A stretch of 64,000 bases of DNA from an uncultured Christensenella sp. (GCA_905203015.1 CAJKUC010000001.1:186001-250000); one strand, 5' to 3'. Counted from the first letter of the stretch, positions 27,832 to 37,317 are shown. Numbers and translations are program-made. The notes: a model not told the origin generated them from the sequence alone.

Positions 27832-27946
27832 AATTGATACCTCCTTGAATTTTCGTTCGCCGCCAATTGCTTTTTTTCGGAATTTTTGAAATATCGCACG
27901 TTTCAAAAACGCCGCCGTCGGAAACGGAAGATCTTATTCCGACTTC

Positions 27947-27975
27947 ATTATAACACTTGTTTTTTATAAAGTCAA
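27947..27975 (-). promoter_or_regulatory. Sigma-A promoter for the Cys-rich lipoprotein gene
   Basis: On the minus strand TTGACT (27970-27975) and TATAAT (27947-27952) have a 17-base spacer. Confidence 0.82.
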
Positions 27976-28139
27976 GTTTTTCACAAGCCGTTTTTATTTT
28001 ATGCGAAGATCGCCGAAAAGGGGAACGGAGAGGGGAAACGCGGAAAAATATTTTCCGCAACGTTCCGCGCCGCCGCAACGCGCTCTGCCGCGATCCGCCC
28101 GCCTCGCCGCCCGCGGAAAGAAAAAAAGGAAGAAAACAA

Positions 28140-28176
28140 CGAAAAAAGCACTCCCTGATTTTTAGGAGTGCTTTCG
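28140..28176 (-). terminator. Rho-independent terminator for rpmB
   Basis: AAAGCACTCC (28145-28154) pairs with GGAGTGCTTT (28165-28174); on the minus strand it ends in a T-run. Confidence 0.85.
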
Positions 28177-28217
28177 ATTTTTTTGCCGTTGATCCGATCG
28201 TTCCGATCGGCGGGGCG

Positions 28218-28400
28218 TTACGCTCTTTCAGCCTTTTTCAAGCATCTCGTGCAAACGTAACCTTTCACTTCTTTGCCGTCTTCCACGTAAGACACTTTCT
28301 GTACGTTGGCTTTGAACGTTCTTCTGGTTTTACGATTGGAGTGGCTGACGTTGTTTCCGGAAGCCTGACCCTTACCGCAAATGTTGCAAACTCTTGACAT
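28218..28400 (-). CDS. rpmB: Large ribosomal subunit protein bL28, zinc-binding form
   Basis: A 60-aa ribosomal protein of the C+ (zinc-binding) type: C-N-I-C near the start and C-T-R-C near the end. The conserved [15 protein letters not shown] core lies between. The ATG has GGAGGTG just upstream. It has its own promoter and terminator. The gene is divergent from the Asp23/FakA pair, the usual Firmicute arrangement. Confidence 0.95.
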   Translation of the reverse strand: MSRVCNICGKGQASGNNVSHSNRKTRRTFKANVQKVSYVEDGKEVKGYVCTRCLKKAERA

Positions 28401-28521
28401 ATTATACACCTCCGCCGCGAATTTTTCTGTAATCAGTATAGCCCGTTTATCGTAATTTTCAATCGGGAAACAGGCGTCGAAAGCCGCATGAATGCTTCCC
28501 GCATAAAAAACGAGCATAAAT

Positions 28522-28550
28522 AATATAGCACGATTGAAAAAAAATAGCAA
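28522..28550 (-). promoter_or_regulatory. Promoter for rpmB
   Basis: On the minus strand TTGCTA (28545-28550) and TATATT (28522-28527) have a 17-base spacer, leaving a leader of about 115 bases. Confidence 0.6.
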
Positions 28551-28610
28551 TAAAAAACGGGGCGAAAAGCGTAAAAAAATAAAAAAATATTTGTATGATA
28601 AGTTTTTTGC

Positions 28611-28639
28611 TTGCAAATAGACGAAAAATGCGTTACAAT
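28611..28639 (+). promoter_or_regulatory. Promoter for the Asp23-FakA-like operon
   Basis: TTGCAA (28611-28616) and TACAAT (28634-28639) have a 17-base spacer, 23 bases before the ATG at 28663. Confidence 0.7.
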
Positions 28640-28662
28640 ATAAGAGAACTTGGAGATATACG

Positions 28663-29013
28663 ATGTCAGTAAATACCAGCAACGCTTACGGAAAAATCTC
28701 TATATCCGATCTCGCGATAGCGAAAGTGGCTTCCCACACCGCTATGGAGTGTTACGGTATCGTGGAACTTGTTTCCCGCCGTTTCACCGATTCGCTTGCG
28801 GAACTTTTAAAAAAGGACGCGGGCGGGCGAGGCGTAAAGGTGACCACTTCGGGAAATCGGATCTACGTAGACGTATACGTTATTATTAAGTACGGCGTAT
28901 CGATCGGCGCGGTGGCGGATTCCCTGCGCGAAGCGATTAAGTACAAAGTGGAAAATTTTACGGGTATGATCGTGGACACCGTAAACGTCAACGTTATCGG
29001 AGTAAAACTATAA
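28663..29013 (+). CDS. Asp23/Gls24 family envelope stress protein (YloU-like)
   Basis: A 116-aa protein of the Asp23/Gls24 family: [14 protein letters not shown] near the start and [13 protein letters not shown] in the core. A C-terminal [12 protein letters not shown] strand completes it. Length matches YloU of Bacillus. Members are cytosolic, sometimes membrane-associated, and linked to envelope stress or fatty-acid-kinase function. The neighbour downstream is the FakA-like gene, as in many Firmicutes. GGAG precedes the ATG. Confidence 0.92.
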   Translation: MSVNTSNAYGKISISDLAIAKVASHTAMECYGIVELVSRRFTDSLAELLKKDAGGRGVKVTTSGNRIYVDVYVIIKYGVSIGAVADSLREAIKYKVENFTGMIVDTVNVNVIGVKL

Positions 29014-29130
29014 ATCGATATGTACAAGCGTTTCGTTTTTTGAAATAACGAGAAACGAAGCGCGTTTTTACGCGGCCTTTCGGGCGCGCGGTTACTCCGT
29101 TTTTTACATTACGGATTAAAGGAGCAGAAA

Positions 29131-30780
29131 ATGCAGAAAACCATAAACAGCACCGAATTTCGGAAGATGATCGTGCTCGGATCGCAGGCACTCGATAAAA
29201 ATCGGGCAAAGGTAGACGCGCTGAACGTCTTCCCCGTTCCCGACGGCGATACGGGTACGAATATGTCGCTCACCATGCAGTCGGCTGTGCGGGAACTTTC
29301 TTCCTGCACGTCCAACGCGTTCATGGAAGTGTGCGACGCCGTATCCCGCGGCGCGCTTCGCGGGGCTCGCGGCAATTCGGGCGTTATTCTATCCCAGATT
29401 TTACGCGGTATTTGTTCCGTCGTTCGCGAATGCGGCGAGGAATTCGATACCAAAACGTTTGCAAAAGCCATGGCGGCGGGCACGAAAGTGGCGTACAGCG
29501 CGGTATCCTCGCCGAAAGAAGGCACGATCCTCACCGTTATCAGAATGATGAGCGACGAAGCCGTAAAGATCGGTTCGAGAAAGAAAAACTTCGAGGATTT
29601 CTTTCAGGCGGTGATCGAAGAGGGCGAACGCGCTCTCGCAAAAACGCCGGAACTGCTTCCCGTATTGAAAAAAGCGGGCGTCGTGGATTCGGGCGGCGTG
29701 GGGCTGATGACGATTTTCAACGGCTTCCTCGCGTTTTTGAAAGGCGAAGAGGTGAAGGAAATTTCTTCTTCCGATACTTCCGCCGTAAAGGCGATGAGTG
29801 ACGAATTCGGCGATAATTCCGATATCATCAATCTCGACCTCGGCGAAATTCAATTCGCTTACTGTACGGAATTTTTCATCATCAATTTAAAAAAGAGCAC
29901 CACTCTTGCCGACATCGATCGTTTGAGAGAACGCCTGAACGAACTGGGCGACAGCGTGATCTGTATCGGCGATCTGGATCTTGTAAAGGTGCACGTGCAC
30001 ACCAATCAGCCGGGCGTTGCGCTTACGTACGCGCTGGGGCTGGGGGAACTCGATCGCCCGAAGATCGAAAACATGCTGGAACAGAATCGTCAACTCCGCG
30101 CGAAACGCGAAGCGGAAAAGAAAGATATGGGCATGCTCGCGATCTGCGCGGGGGAAGGCCTTGCCGGAATTTTCAAAGATCTCTGCGTGGATAAAGTGAT
30201 CGAAGGCGGGCAGACGATGAATCCTACGGCGGGCGACATCGCTTCCGCAGCGCAAAAAATCAACGCGCGCGATATCTTTATCTTCCCGAACAATAAAAAT
30301 ATCATTCTTGCGGCGGAACAGGCGAAAGAACTCGTCGAAAACCGCACGATTCACGTAATCCCCACGAAGAACGTGCCGCAAGGATTCGCTGCGGCGTTGC
30401 AGTTTAATCCCGAAGTTTCGGTGGAAGAAAATAAAGTGAACATGATTCACGCGCTGGATAACGTGAAAGCGGGGCAGGTGACGTACGCCGTGCGCGATAC
30501 GTCGCTCAACGGATTTTCCATCTCGAAAGGCGATATTATCGGGCTTGACGATAAAAAGATCCTTGCGAAATCTTCCAATGCGCCCGATACGGTGCTTCGG
30601 CTTCTCGGTAAACTGAAAGAGGATACGCACGAGATGATCACGCTGTATTACGGCGAAGGCGTTACGGAAGAAGACGCCGCCGCGCTCGCGCAGCAGGTGG
30701 GCGAAAAGTACCCCGATTGCGATGTAGACTATCATTTCGGCGGTCAGCCCGTATATTATTACATTCTTTCCCTCGAATAA
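29131..30780 (+). CDS. DAK2 domain fatty acid kinase subunit (FakA/YloV-like)
   Basis: A 549-aa protein with an N-terminal DAK2 nucleotide-binding domain (L-N-V-F-P-V-P-D-G-D-T-G-T-N-M about 33-47, then G-A-R-G-N-S-G-V-I-L-S-Q). A V-D-S-G-G-V-G-L segment near 188 and a C-terminal domain follow. FakA activates exogenous fatty acids by phosphorylation together with a FakB (DegV family) protein that presents the lipid; no FakB gene lies in this window. AAGGAG precedes the start, and the gene is probably co-transcribed with the Asp23 gene. Confidence 0.9.
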   Translation: MQKTINSTEFRKMIVLGSQALDKNRAKVDALNVFPVPDGDTGTNMSLTMQSAVRELSSCTSNAFMEVCDAVSRGALRGARGNSGVILSQILRGICSVVRECGEEFDTKTFAKAMAAGTKVAYSAVSSPKEGTILTVIRMMSDEAVKIGSRKKNFEDFFQAVIEEGERALAKTPELLPVLKKAGVVDSGGVGLMTIFNGFLAFLKGEEVKEISSSDTSAVKAMSDEFGDNSDIINLDLGEIQFAYCTEFFIINLKKSTTLADIDRLRERLNELGDSVICIGDLDLVKVHVHTNQPGVALTYALGLGELDRPKIENMLEQNRQLRAKREAEKKDMGMLAICAGEGLAGIFKDLCVDKVIEGGQTMNPTAGDIASAAQKINARDIFIFPNNKNIILAAEQAKELVENRTIHVIPTKNVPQGFAAALQFNPEVSVEENKVNMIHALDNVKAGQVTYAVRDTSLNGFSISKGDIIGLDDKKILAKSSNAPDTVLRLLGKLKEDTHEMITLYYGEGVTEEDAAALAQQVGEKYPDCDVDYHFGGQPVYYYILSLE

Positions 30781-30868
30781 AATCGGAAAACGATTTTTCT
30801 TCCCGTCGTCCGTTCGCGGCGCCGGCAGGAAAAAGGTTTCGTATCGTCGGAAATAATCGGTATATTTT

Positions 30869-30904
30869 AAAAGCGGGCGGCGGAAAAGTCGTTTCCCGCT
30901 TTTT
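30869..30904 (+). terminator. Terminator after the FakA-like gene
   Basis: AAAGCGGG (30870-30877) pairs with CCCGCTTT (30895-30902), followed by T-rich sequence. The remaining 140 bases to recG show nothing clear. Confidence 0.65.
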
Positions 30905-31044
30905 ATCTTTTAAAACGGCGCCGGACAAAAAACGCCGTAACGGCGCGTGGGGGATACGCCGCGCATCGTGCATAACAGGCAGAATGGCGCGCGCAAAATA
31001 AATACGGCGGTAAACTACGGCAGACGGAGGAAAAAAGAAACGGT

Positions 31045-33054
31045 ATGAAAGTTTCGTTGCTTCGCAGTATCGGCGAAAAAAGAGAAAAAGATTTCGCGAA
31101 AATGGGCATCACCACGGCGGAAGAACTCGTCCGTCATTATCCCCGCGCCTATCTCGATCTTACGGAACGCTCTACGCTGAAATACGCGGCGCATAACGAA
31201 ACGGTGCTGATCGCCTGCGAAGTGGTGCGGCTTGCCCCGCCCGTGTACGGCGGAAAACGTTACGTGAAAGCGTTTTGTTCGCAGGACGGCTTCGCGTTCA
31301 CGGCGGTGTGGTTTAATCAGCCGTACGTGGCAACGAAACTGAAAGCGGGCGAATATCTTTTTTACGGCAGAGTGCAAAGAAAATTCGGCGCGGTATCGAT
31401 CGTCAATCCCACGTTCGAGCCGCTCGATAAAAATTATCGGCTGAAAGGCATCGTGCCCGTATACCCTTTGAAAGGCAATCTCAATCAGAAAACGGTGCGC
31501 GGCGCCGTGAAAGAAGCGCTCACGCGCGTGTCGCTCGCGTCCCTGATCCCCGAAAGCGTCGCCGCAAAATATCGTTTGCCGTCTTTGGAACGAAGTTATT
31601 ACGCGGTGCATTGCCCCGAAGATCTCGCCTCGAAAGACGCGGGCAGCGAACGCGTGGCGCTGGAAGAGTATTTTCTTCTGCTTTCGGCGTTCCGCCTCGT
31701 GAAAGGCGGCAGAGAAGACGTACGCGTGCATAAATATACGGTAACCGCGGGCGACGTAAAAGAATTTTCCTACCGCTTCGGCTTTGAATTTACCGACGGG
31801 CAGAAAAAAGCGGTGAACGAAATTTTCGCGGGGGTGAACGCTCCGTCGCCGATGAACCGCCTGTTGCAGGGCGACGTAGGCAGCGGTAAAACGGCTGTTG
31901 CGCTCTGCGGCATTTATATGGCGGTGAAAAGCGGGTATCAGGCGGCGTACTTGTCGCCTACGGAAGTGCTTGCCGCGCAGAATTACGCGCTACTGAAAAA
32001 GTATTTTCCCGAATATTCCGTAGCGTACCTCGCGGGCAGTATTTCCGCGAAAGAGAAAAAAGAGATCAAGGAAAAAATCAGAAGCGGCGAAGCGGATATC
32101 GTCTGCGGTACGCACGCCGTGCTGCAAAAGGACGTAGAGCCGCCCGCGCTGTCTTTTATCGTGTGCGACGAACAGCATCGTTTCGGCGTGGCGCAGCGCA
32201 ACGCTCTTTCCGAAAAAGGCGAGGGCGTGGATATGCTTGTGATGAGCGCGACGCCTATTCCGCGTACGCTGTCGCTGGTGTTTTACGGCGATCTCGACGT
32301 CACCACGATCACGGATAAGCCTAAATCGCGGCAGGAAGTTTCCACAAGTCTGATCGCCCCCGGCAGATACGAGGATATGCTCGATTATATCGGCGGGGAA
32401 GTGAAAAAGGGCAGACAGGCGTATTTCGTCTGCTCGAAAATCGACGGGGAAGAAGACGGCGACGGCGCGATCGTTTCCGTGAAAGAACGATACGAAGAAT
32501 TGAAAACGCGCCTGCCGTATGTGCGTTTCGCTCTTTTGCACGGCAAGATGAAAGAAAAGGAAAAGGACGAGGTGATGACGGCGTTCAAAAACGGGGAATA
32601 CGATTGCCTCGTATCCACCACGGTGATCGAGGTGGGCGTAGACGTACCGAATGCCACGATTATGGTGATTTACAACGCCGATCGTTTCGGACTTTCGCAG
32701 TTGCACCAACTTCGCGGCCGCGTGGGGCGCGGTTCGGAAAAAAGTTATTGCTTCCTTCTTTCCGATACCGATTCCGAAACGGCGAAAGAGCGCTTGCTTA
32801 CGCTGAAAAATACCACGGACGGCTTTAAAATCGCCGAAAAAGATCTGGAAATGCGCGGCGGCGGAGATTTCCTCGGCACGCGGCAATCGGGAAAAATGCT
32901 TGCCGACATCAAGAATCTGAAATACGGCGCGCAGGTGATTTTCGAGGCAAAAAAACTGTGCGACGAAACGTTTGAAAACGGATTGGATACCGACGAACTT
33001 CGACGAGGCGCGATGAAAAAATACGAGAGTCTGAAAGACGTAGTGATGAACTGA
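31045..33054 (+). CDS. recG: ATP-dependent DNA helicase RecG
   Basis: A 669-aa branch-migration helicase for stalled forks and Holliday junctions. An N-terminal wedge/OB domain (about 1-230) is followed by Walker A G-D-V-G-S-G-K-T (about 275-282), the D-E-Q-H box and R-F-G-V-A-Q-R. S-A-T-P-I-P-R-T-L, Q-L-R-G-R-V-G-R-G and the C-terminal T-x-D-G-F-K-I-A-E-x-D-L-x-x-R-G-x-G-D-x-L-G-x-R-Q-S-G signature complete it. GGAGG precedes the ATG. rsmD and coaD, which often follow recG in related bacteria, are absent here. Confidence 0.97.
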   Translation: MKVSLLRSIGEKREKDFAKMGITTAEELVRHYPRAYLDLTERSTLKYAAHNETVLIACEVVRLAPPVYGGKRYVKAFCSQDGFAFTAVWFNQPYVATKLKAGEYLFYGRVQRKFGAVSIVNPTFEPLDKNYRLKGIVPVYPLKGNLNQKTVRGAVKEALTRVSLASLIPESVAAKYRLPSLERSYYAVHCPEDLASKDAGSERVALEEYFLLLSAFRLVKGGREDVRVHKYTVTAGDVKEFSYRFGFEFTDGQKKAVNEIFAGVNAPSPMNRLLQGDVGSGKTAVALCGIYMAVKSGYQAAYLSPTEVLAAQNYALLKKYFPEYSVAYLAGSISAKEKKEIKEKIRSGEADIVCGTHAVLQKDVEPPALSFIVCDEQHRFGVAQRNALSEKGEGVDMLVMSATPIPRTLSLVFYGDLDVTTITDKPKSRQEVSTSLIAPGRYEDMLDYIGGEVKKGRQAYFVCSKIDGEEDGDGAIVSVKERYEELKTRLPYVRFALLHGKMKEKEKDEVMTAFKNGEYDCLVSTTVIEVGVDVPNATIMVIYNADRFGLSQLHQLRGRVGRGSEKSYCFLLSDTDSETAKERLLTLKNTTDGFKIAEKDLEMRGGGDFLGTRQSGKMLADIKNLKYGAQVIFEAKKLCDETFENGLDTDELRRGAMKKYESLKDVVMN

Positions 33055-33175
33055 CGATATATCGCCGCAGTAATAGGAAAAGAAAACGAACGGGGTAGTG
33101 GTGAAATTTTTACGGCACACGCAGGTATGGCGGCATTACGGCATGGCGGGAAGCGTGCGTTAAAGGTTGCAGAAA

Positions 33176-34171
33176 ATGAAAAAACAATGGATCGGCGCTA
33201 TTTTATTGCTCTTTGCCACAATCATCTGGGGCGTGGCGTTCGTGGCGCAGACGGCGGCTTCGGATTCTATCGGCTCGTTCACGTTCAACGCCGCGCGTTC
33301 TCTGATCGCGGCGGTGCTGTTGAGCGCGATCGTTGCGGGAAAAGAAAAAATTTCTGAAAAGCGCCTGATCGCGGTGGGAAAAGCATACGAAAAATCGGCA
33401 CGAAGAAAATATCTGAAAAAATCGCTGTTTTCGGGCGTTTTCTGCGGACTTGCGCTGTTTGCCGCGGTGAATTTTCAGCAGTTCGGCATCGAAAAATATC
33501 CCGAAGGTGTTTCCGCTTCCGGGCGCGCGGGCTTTCTCACGGCAACGTACGTGGTGATCGTGGCGGCGTATTCGGCGATACGGCATAAAAAATTGCACCC
33601 CGTTACGCTGATTTCGTGCGTAGGGTGCCTCGGCGGGATGTATCTTCTCTGCATGCACGGCGGCGTTTCAAAAATTTATTTCGGCGACGTTTTAGAACTC
33701 CTCGGCGCGCTTTCTTTCGCCGTGCAGATTCTTATCGTGGATAAATATTCCGGTCTCGACGGCGTTGCGCTTTCCTGCGCGCAATTCTGGACGACTGCCG
33801 TGATTTCCGCCGTGTGCGCCGTGATTTTTGAAACGGTGCGCCTTTCCGATCTGATTTCGGCATGGCTGCCCGTCGTGTATGCGGGCGTGATGTCTTCCTG
33901 CGTGGGGTACACGTTTCAGATTCTCGGGCAGAAATCCGTCAGACCCGCCGTGGCTTCGATGATCATGAGTCTCGAATCCGTTTTTGCCGCGCTTGCGGGC
34001 TGGATGATTCTCGGCGAAAAACTTTCCGGGGTCGAACTCCTCGGCTGTGCGCTCGTGTTTGTTTCTGTGATTTTATCGCAGTTGAGTTCCGCGGGCGAAG
34101 CCTCGCGAAAGGAAAAGGGCGAGCAAAACATAAACGCGGATAAAAATTCGGAGGAGAAAGAGGAAAAATGA
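33176..34171 (+). CDS. EamA/DMT family transporter
   Basis: A 331-aa membrane protein with two EamA repeats and about ten hydrophobic segments: A-T-I-I-W-G-V-A-F-V-A-Q at the start of the first and L-E-S-V-F-A-A-L-A-G-W at the second, where drug/metabolite transporters are conserved. The start ATG has AAAGG upstream. A hydrophilic Lys/Arg-rich loop lies near residues 58-85, and the C-terminal tail is charged. Relatives export amino acids or other metabolites; the substrate is unknown. Its stop overlaps the next ATG (ATGA). Confidence 0.88.
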   Translation: MKKQWIGAILLLFATIIWGVAFVAQTAASDSIGSFTFNAARSLIAAVLLSAIVAGKEKISEKRLIAVGKAYEKSARRKYLKKSLFSGVFCGLALFAAVNFQQFGIEKYPEGVSASGRAGFLTATYVVIVAAYSAIRHKKLHPVTLISCVGCLGGMYLLCMHGGVSKIYFGDVLELLGALSFAVQILIVDKYSGLDGVALSCAQFWTTAVISAVCAVIFETVRLSDLISAWLPVVYAGVMSSCVGYTFQILGQKSVRPAVASMIMSLESVFAALAGWMILGEKLSGVELLGCALVFVSVILSQLSSAGEASRKEKGEQNINADKNSEEKEEK

Positions 34172-34989
34172 AACTTACGATGCTCGGAACGGGAAACGCC
34201 CTTGTGACGGAAGTGTATAACACCTGCTTTTTGCTTGAGGACGAAACGCGGGAAAACGACGGATATTTTCTTGTGGACGCCGGCGGCGGCAACGGCATTT
34301 TAAAGCAGTTGAAACGCGCGGGAACAAATTGGCGCGACGTGCACGAAATCTTTATCACGCATAAGCATATCGATCATTTTCTCGGCGCGCTGTGGCTGAT
34401 CAGAATGATTCTGCAAAAATCCGCGAAAGGCGAATATAAAGGCGAAACGAATATCTACGGGCACGATGAAGTGATTTCTCTTCTTTTGCTTACGTCGCGC
34501 GCGCTTTTAAACGAAAAAGAGATCGGGCAGATCGGCAAAACGCTGCATTTTATCGCCGTTTCCGACGGCGAAAGCCGCACGATTCTCGGCAGAGAAGTCA
34601 CGTTTTTCGATATCCGTTCCACTAAGGCGAAACAGTACGGCTTTTGCATGCGGCTGAAAAACGGCGAAAAATTCACCTGCTGCGGCGACGAGCCGTATAA
34701 CGATTGCGAGGAAAAATACGCAAAAGGCAGCGAATGGCTGATGCACGAAGCGTTTTGCCTGTATTCGCAGGCGGATAAATTTTCGCCGTACGAAAAACAT
34801 CATTCCACGGTGAAAGACGCGTGCGCGCTTGCCGAACTCCTCGGCGTTAAAAATCTGATTTTATATCACACGGAAGATTCTGCGATTCAACGCCGCAAAG
34901 AGGCGTACGCCGAAGAGGGAAAAGCGTTTTATCACGGCAATCTGTTTATCCCGGACGACCTCGAATCGGTCGATATCAAGGAGGAATAA
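34168..34989 (+). CDS. MBL-fold metallohydrolase
   Basis: A 273-aa metallo-beta-lactamase-fold protein with the metal motif T-H-K-H-I-D-H (His65, His67, Asp69, His70), a later C-C-G-D-E and a C-terminal L-Y-H-T-E-D segment supplying the last His. It resembles the RNase Z/phosphodiesterase branch more than lactamases, but lacks clear tRNase Z exosite features, so the substrate is open. Translation is coupled to the transporter gene by ATGA overlap. An intrinsic terminator follows. Confidence 0.83.
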   Translation: MKLTMLGTGNALVTEVYNTCFLLEDETRENDGYFLVDAGGGNGILKQLKRAGTNWRDVHEIFITHKHIDHFLGALWLIRMILQKSAKGEYKGETNIYGHDEVISLLLLTSRALLNEKEIGQIGKTLHFIAVSDGESRTILGREVTFFDIRSTKAKQYGFCMRLKNGEKFTCCGDEPYNDCEEKYAKGSEWLMHEAFCLYSQADKFSPYEKHHSTVKDACALAELLGVKNLILYHTEDSAIQRRKEAYAEEGKAFYHGNLFIPDDLESVDIKEE

Positions 34990-35060
34990 CGGCGCTGCTC
35001 GTTGTATATCTTAAGGAAAAAGGCAAACGCCCGAACGTCGAAAAACTTTATAACAAAAAA

Positions 35061-35100
35061 AATCAAGAGCGGGAATGTTCGTTCCCCGCTCTTGATTTTA
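35061..35100. terminator. Bidirectional terminator between MBL and GIY-YIG genes
   Basis: AATCAAGAGCGGG (35061-35073) pairs with CCCGCTCTTGATT (35085-35097), flanked by an A-run on the left and T-rich sequence on the right. Confidence 0.88.
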
Positions 35101-35134
35101 TTTGATACTTAGATCTTTGCAAAATTGTATAATT

Positions 35135-35827
35135 TTAATCGTCGTCGTTATCGGAATCGTTCTTTTTCCGATAAATATCGATGTGATTGTTATTTTTGTC
35201 TTTCCAGGTCGTCCATCCGTTAGAACTGCGCCCCAGTACAACGGCGGAAGCCATCGAGGGGGTAGTGGCGGAAAAATCTTTGCGGGATACGCCGTCTTTT
35301 TCCTGCAAATCGTTTCGTGCGGCTTTCCAACTTTCCACGGTGAGATTGCGCACGGCTCCAAGGTTTGCGCCTTTTTTCACCGTCAGTTTGCCGTTTTTTA
35401 CGATCATTTCCGCGTGAACGCGTCTGTTGTCTTTTTGTTTTACGTCTAATGTATATGTTCCGTCCGGAATGAGGGCTGTTTCTACGGCTTCCGTGGCATT
35501 TTCAAAAATCCGCGCTTTGTTTTCCTGCGCGGGGTATACGATTTTTCCTTCAAACGACGATAACAGTTGTATCACTTCGTTGATATTCAGCGAGAAAAGT
35601 TCCGTGTTCGATACGCGGCTTCGGCTGAAAAGACTGTCTAACAGCCGCTCTTTTTCTTCGTAACCGCTCAATTCTATGGCAAATTGCCGTTTCAGTCCGC
35701 TTACGTTGCGATACCCGTTGCTTTCGAGATACGTCATTCGTTGAGAAAAATTGTCCGAACCGGTTTTTCCTATTTTTATCAGCCCGTCGACCACCGTCGA
35801 CATTACGTATATAATCCCTTTTGCCAT
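35135..35827 (-). CDS. GIY-YIG nuclease-family protein with C-terminal DUF4357
   Basis: A 230-aa protein with two domains. Residues about 4-105 fit the GIY-YIG/T5orf172-like superfamily: G-I-I-Y-V-M, I-K-I-G-K-T, a following Arg in Q-R-M-T-Y-L, and the E-L-F-S-L segment with the likely metal-binding Glu. Residues about 150-225 match DUF4357 (N-L-T-V-E-S-W-K-A-A, A-S-A-V-V-L-G-R-S-S-N-G-W-x-x-W-K). Such fusions are usually annotated as nucleases of unknown target, and some occur with defence genes. The ATG is chosen because the domain begins there; only a weak GGAA site is seen. Base composition looks slightly more AT-rich than its neighbours. Confidence 0.8.
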   Translation of the reverse strand: MAKGIIYVMSTVVDGLIKIGKTGSDNFSQRMTYLESNGYRNVSGLKRQFAIELSGYEEKERLLDSLFSRSRVSNTELFSLNINEVIQLLSSFEGKIVYPAQENKARIFENATEAVETALIPDGTYTLDVKQKDNRRVHAEMIVKNGKLTVKKGANLGAVRNLTVESWKAARNDLQEKDGVSRKDFSATTPSMASAVVLGRSSNGWTTWKDKNNNHIDIYRKKNDSDNDDD

Positions 35828-35942
35828 TTGTATTATTTTTCCGATTGCAAAGCCCCGTTTCAGCCGCACGGAACGTTGAGCAAAGATCCGCCGCAAAAAA
35901 GCACAAAGCGCGGCGCTTTTATCGCGCGATTTCCGTAAAATA

Positions 35943-37265
35943 TCAGCCGACGATTTCCGCGTTGGAGGCGAAGCGGCGCACCGATTCGATCGCCGAAACA
36001 ACGCCGTCGATCGTGTCGTACGTTTCGCCCGTGCAGATTACGGAATTTTGCGCGTTATGCAGTTTGTAATAAAATCTGCCGAATTTGTCTTTGTCGATGA
36101 AAAAATTGCCGTCGGCGCAATTTTTGCGTACGGATTCCACGGCTTTTTCCGCCGTTTTTTTGGCGGATACTTCTTCGGTGGAAAGCATCAGTTGCCCGTT
36201 GTTCGCATACAGTTTTGCGGAAAAACCGCCGTTTTCCGATTGCTCGATTTTCCATTTTCCCATCTGTGCTTTCTTCGCGGGGGGTGTCACAGGGGCGGGC
36301 GTATAATCGATAAATCTTTCGCCTTCGTACAGTTCGGCGGAAACGGGGGAATCTTTCGCGATTCGTTTCACCGTTTCCACTGCTTTTTCGCAGCCGTCTT
36401 TCGTCTTGTAAATTTCGCCCACGCAAAGCAGTCTGTTGCCCGCGCTCTTTAATTTGTAATAGTAATCGCCGCCTTTATCGCGGTAAATAATAAAATTGCC
36501 CGTTTCCACGCCTTTTATGATGGTAGCCACGCCGTTTCTCGCGCCGTCTTCCGTGGAGTAGATTTCGCTGGTAAGCATCACTTCGCCGTTGGAAGCGCAC
36601 AATACGGAAATATACGCGCCTTCGCCTTTCACCGCGATTCTCCATTTTCCGAGCATACGCATCGCGGGTTTTTCCGCCGCTTTCGTTCCTTTTGCCGCTT
36701 TCGTCGAGCCGTTTGCGTTTTTCGCGTTCTTTGCCGTTTTTGCTTCTTTTTCCTGCGTGTTACCGGCGGAAAAGATGGTTCCCTTTTCTTCGTTTTTCTG
36801 TTTCATCGTCTTTTGCTCCTCGTCTTTTGTTTCGTCTGTGTCGGCGGTTTTCGCCGCTTCGTCCGTAGTCGCTTCCTTTGTAGGTTCGTCGCTTTCCAGC
36901 CGCTCGTTTTCCTCGGTTTCTTCCTTTTGCGCTTCGTTTTCCGCTTCGGGTACGGCGTCGGCTTCAGTCATCGTTACGCTTTCGGTTTCGCTATCGTCCG
37001 CCGTTTCGTCGTTTTCGGCAACTGTTTCGTTCGTTTCGGCTTTTTCCGATGTGCCGTTCGCTTCAGATGCCTTTTCCGCAAGATTGCCGTCTGCGCTTGC
37101 GGCGGCGGATTTTTTCCTGCTCTTTTTTACGCCGCACACGATCGCAACGATTACGATCGCCAGCAGAACGATCAACGTAATCAATGCGATCACGCCCGCC
37201 GCCGTGCCCGAAATTCCCGTTTTTTCGCCGATAGAATCAAACGCGTCTTTCAATTTTTCGATCAT
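35943..37265 (-). CDS. Membrane-anchored protein with four DUF1508 (YegP-like) units
   Basis: A 440-aa protein. One transmembrane segment (about 22-46) follows a short N-terminus and precedes a basic stop-transfer stretch (K-K-S-R-K-K). A ~150-residue disordered Glu/Thr/Ala-rich spacer comes next. Two pairs of YegP-like units then follow (about 205-305 and 335-440), each with G-K-W-(R/K)-I, N-G-(E/Q)-(V/L)-M-L-(T/S) and (Y/F)-Y-Y-K-L-(K/H) motifs. YegP units are small alpha/beta folds of unknown function that occur in tandem. GGGGAGG precedes the ATG, and a TTGCAA-17-TATTAT promoter lies upstream. Orientation across the membrane is not clear. Confidence 0.82.
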   Translation of the reverse strand: MIEKLKDAFDSIGEKTGISGTAAGVIALITLIVLLAIVIVAIVCGVKKSRKKSAAASADGNLAEKASEANGTSEKAETNETVAENDETADDSETESVTMTEADAVPEAENEAQKEETEENERLESDEPTKEATTDEAAKTADTDETKDEEQKTMKQKNEEKGTIFSAGNTQEKEAKTAKNAKNANGSTKAAKGTKAAEKPAMRMLGKWRIAVKGEGAYISVLCASNGEVMLTSEIYSTEDGARNGVATIIKGVETGNFIIYRDKGGDYYYKLKSAGNRLLCVGEIYKTKDGCEKAVETVKRIAKDSPVSAELYEGERFIDYTPAPVTPPAKKAQMGKWKIEQSENGGFSAKLYANNGQLMLSTEEVSAKKTAEKAVESVRKNCADGNFFIDKDKFGRFYYKLHNAQNSVICTGETYDTIDGVVSAIESVRRFASNAEIVG

Positions 37266-37317
37266 CTTGCCGCCTCCCCGGATCGCCTTGCCGCCGATCT
37301 GTTTTTCTTTCGATTAT

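Larger units (their letters stand above)
27832..28217. other. Gap between the Cys-rich lipoprotein gene and rpmB
   Basis: It contains the lipoprotein ribosome site (AAGGAGG on the minus strand), its promoter (27947-27975) and the rpmB terminator (28140-28176). The ~150 bases between promoter and terminator are GC-rich and unassigned. Confidence 0.6.
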
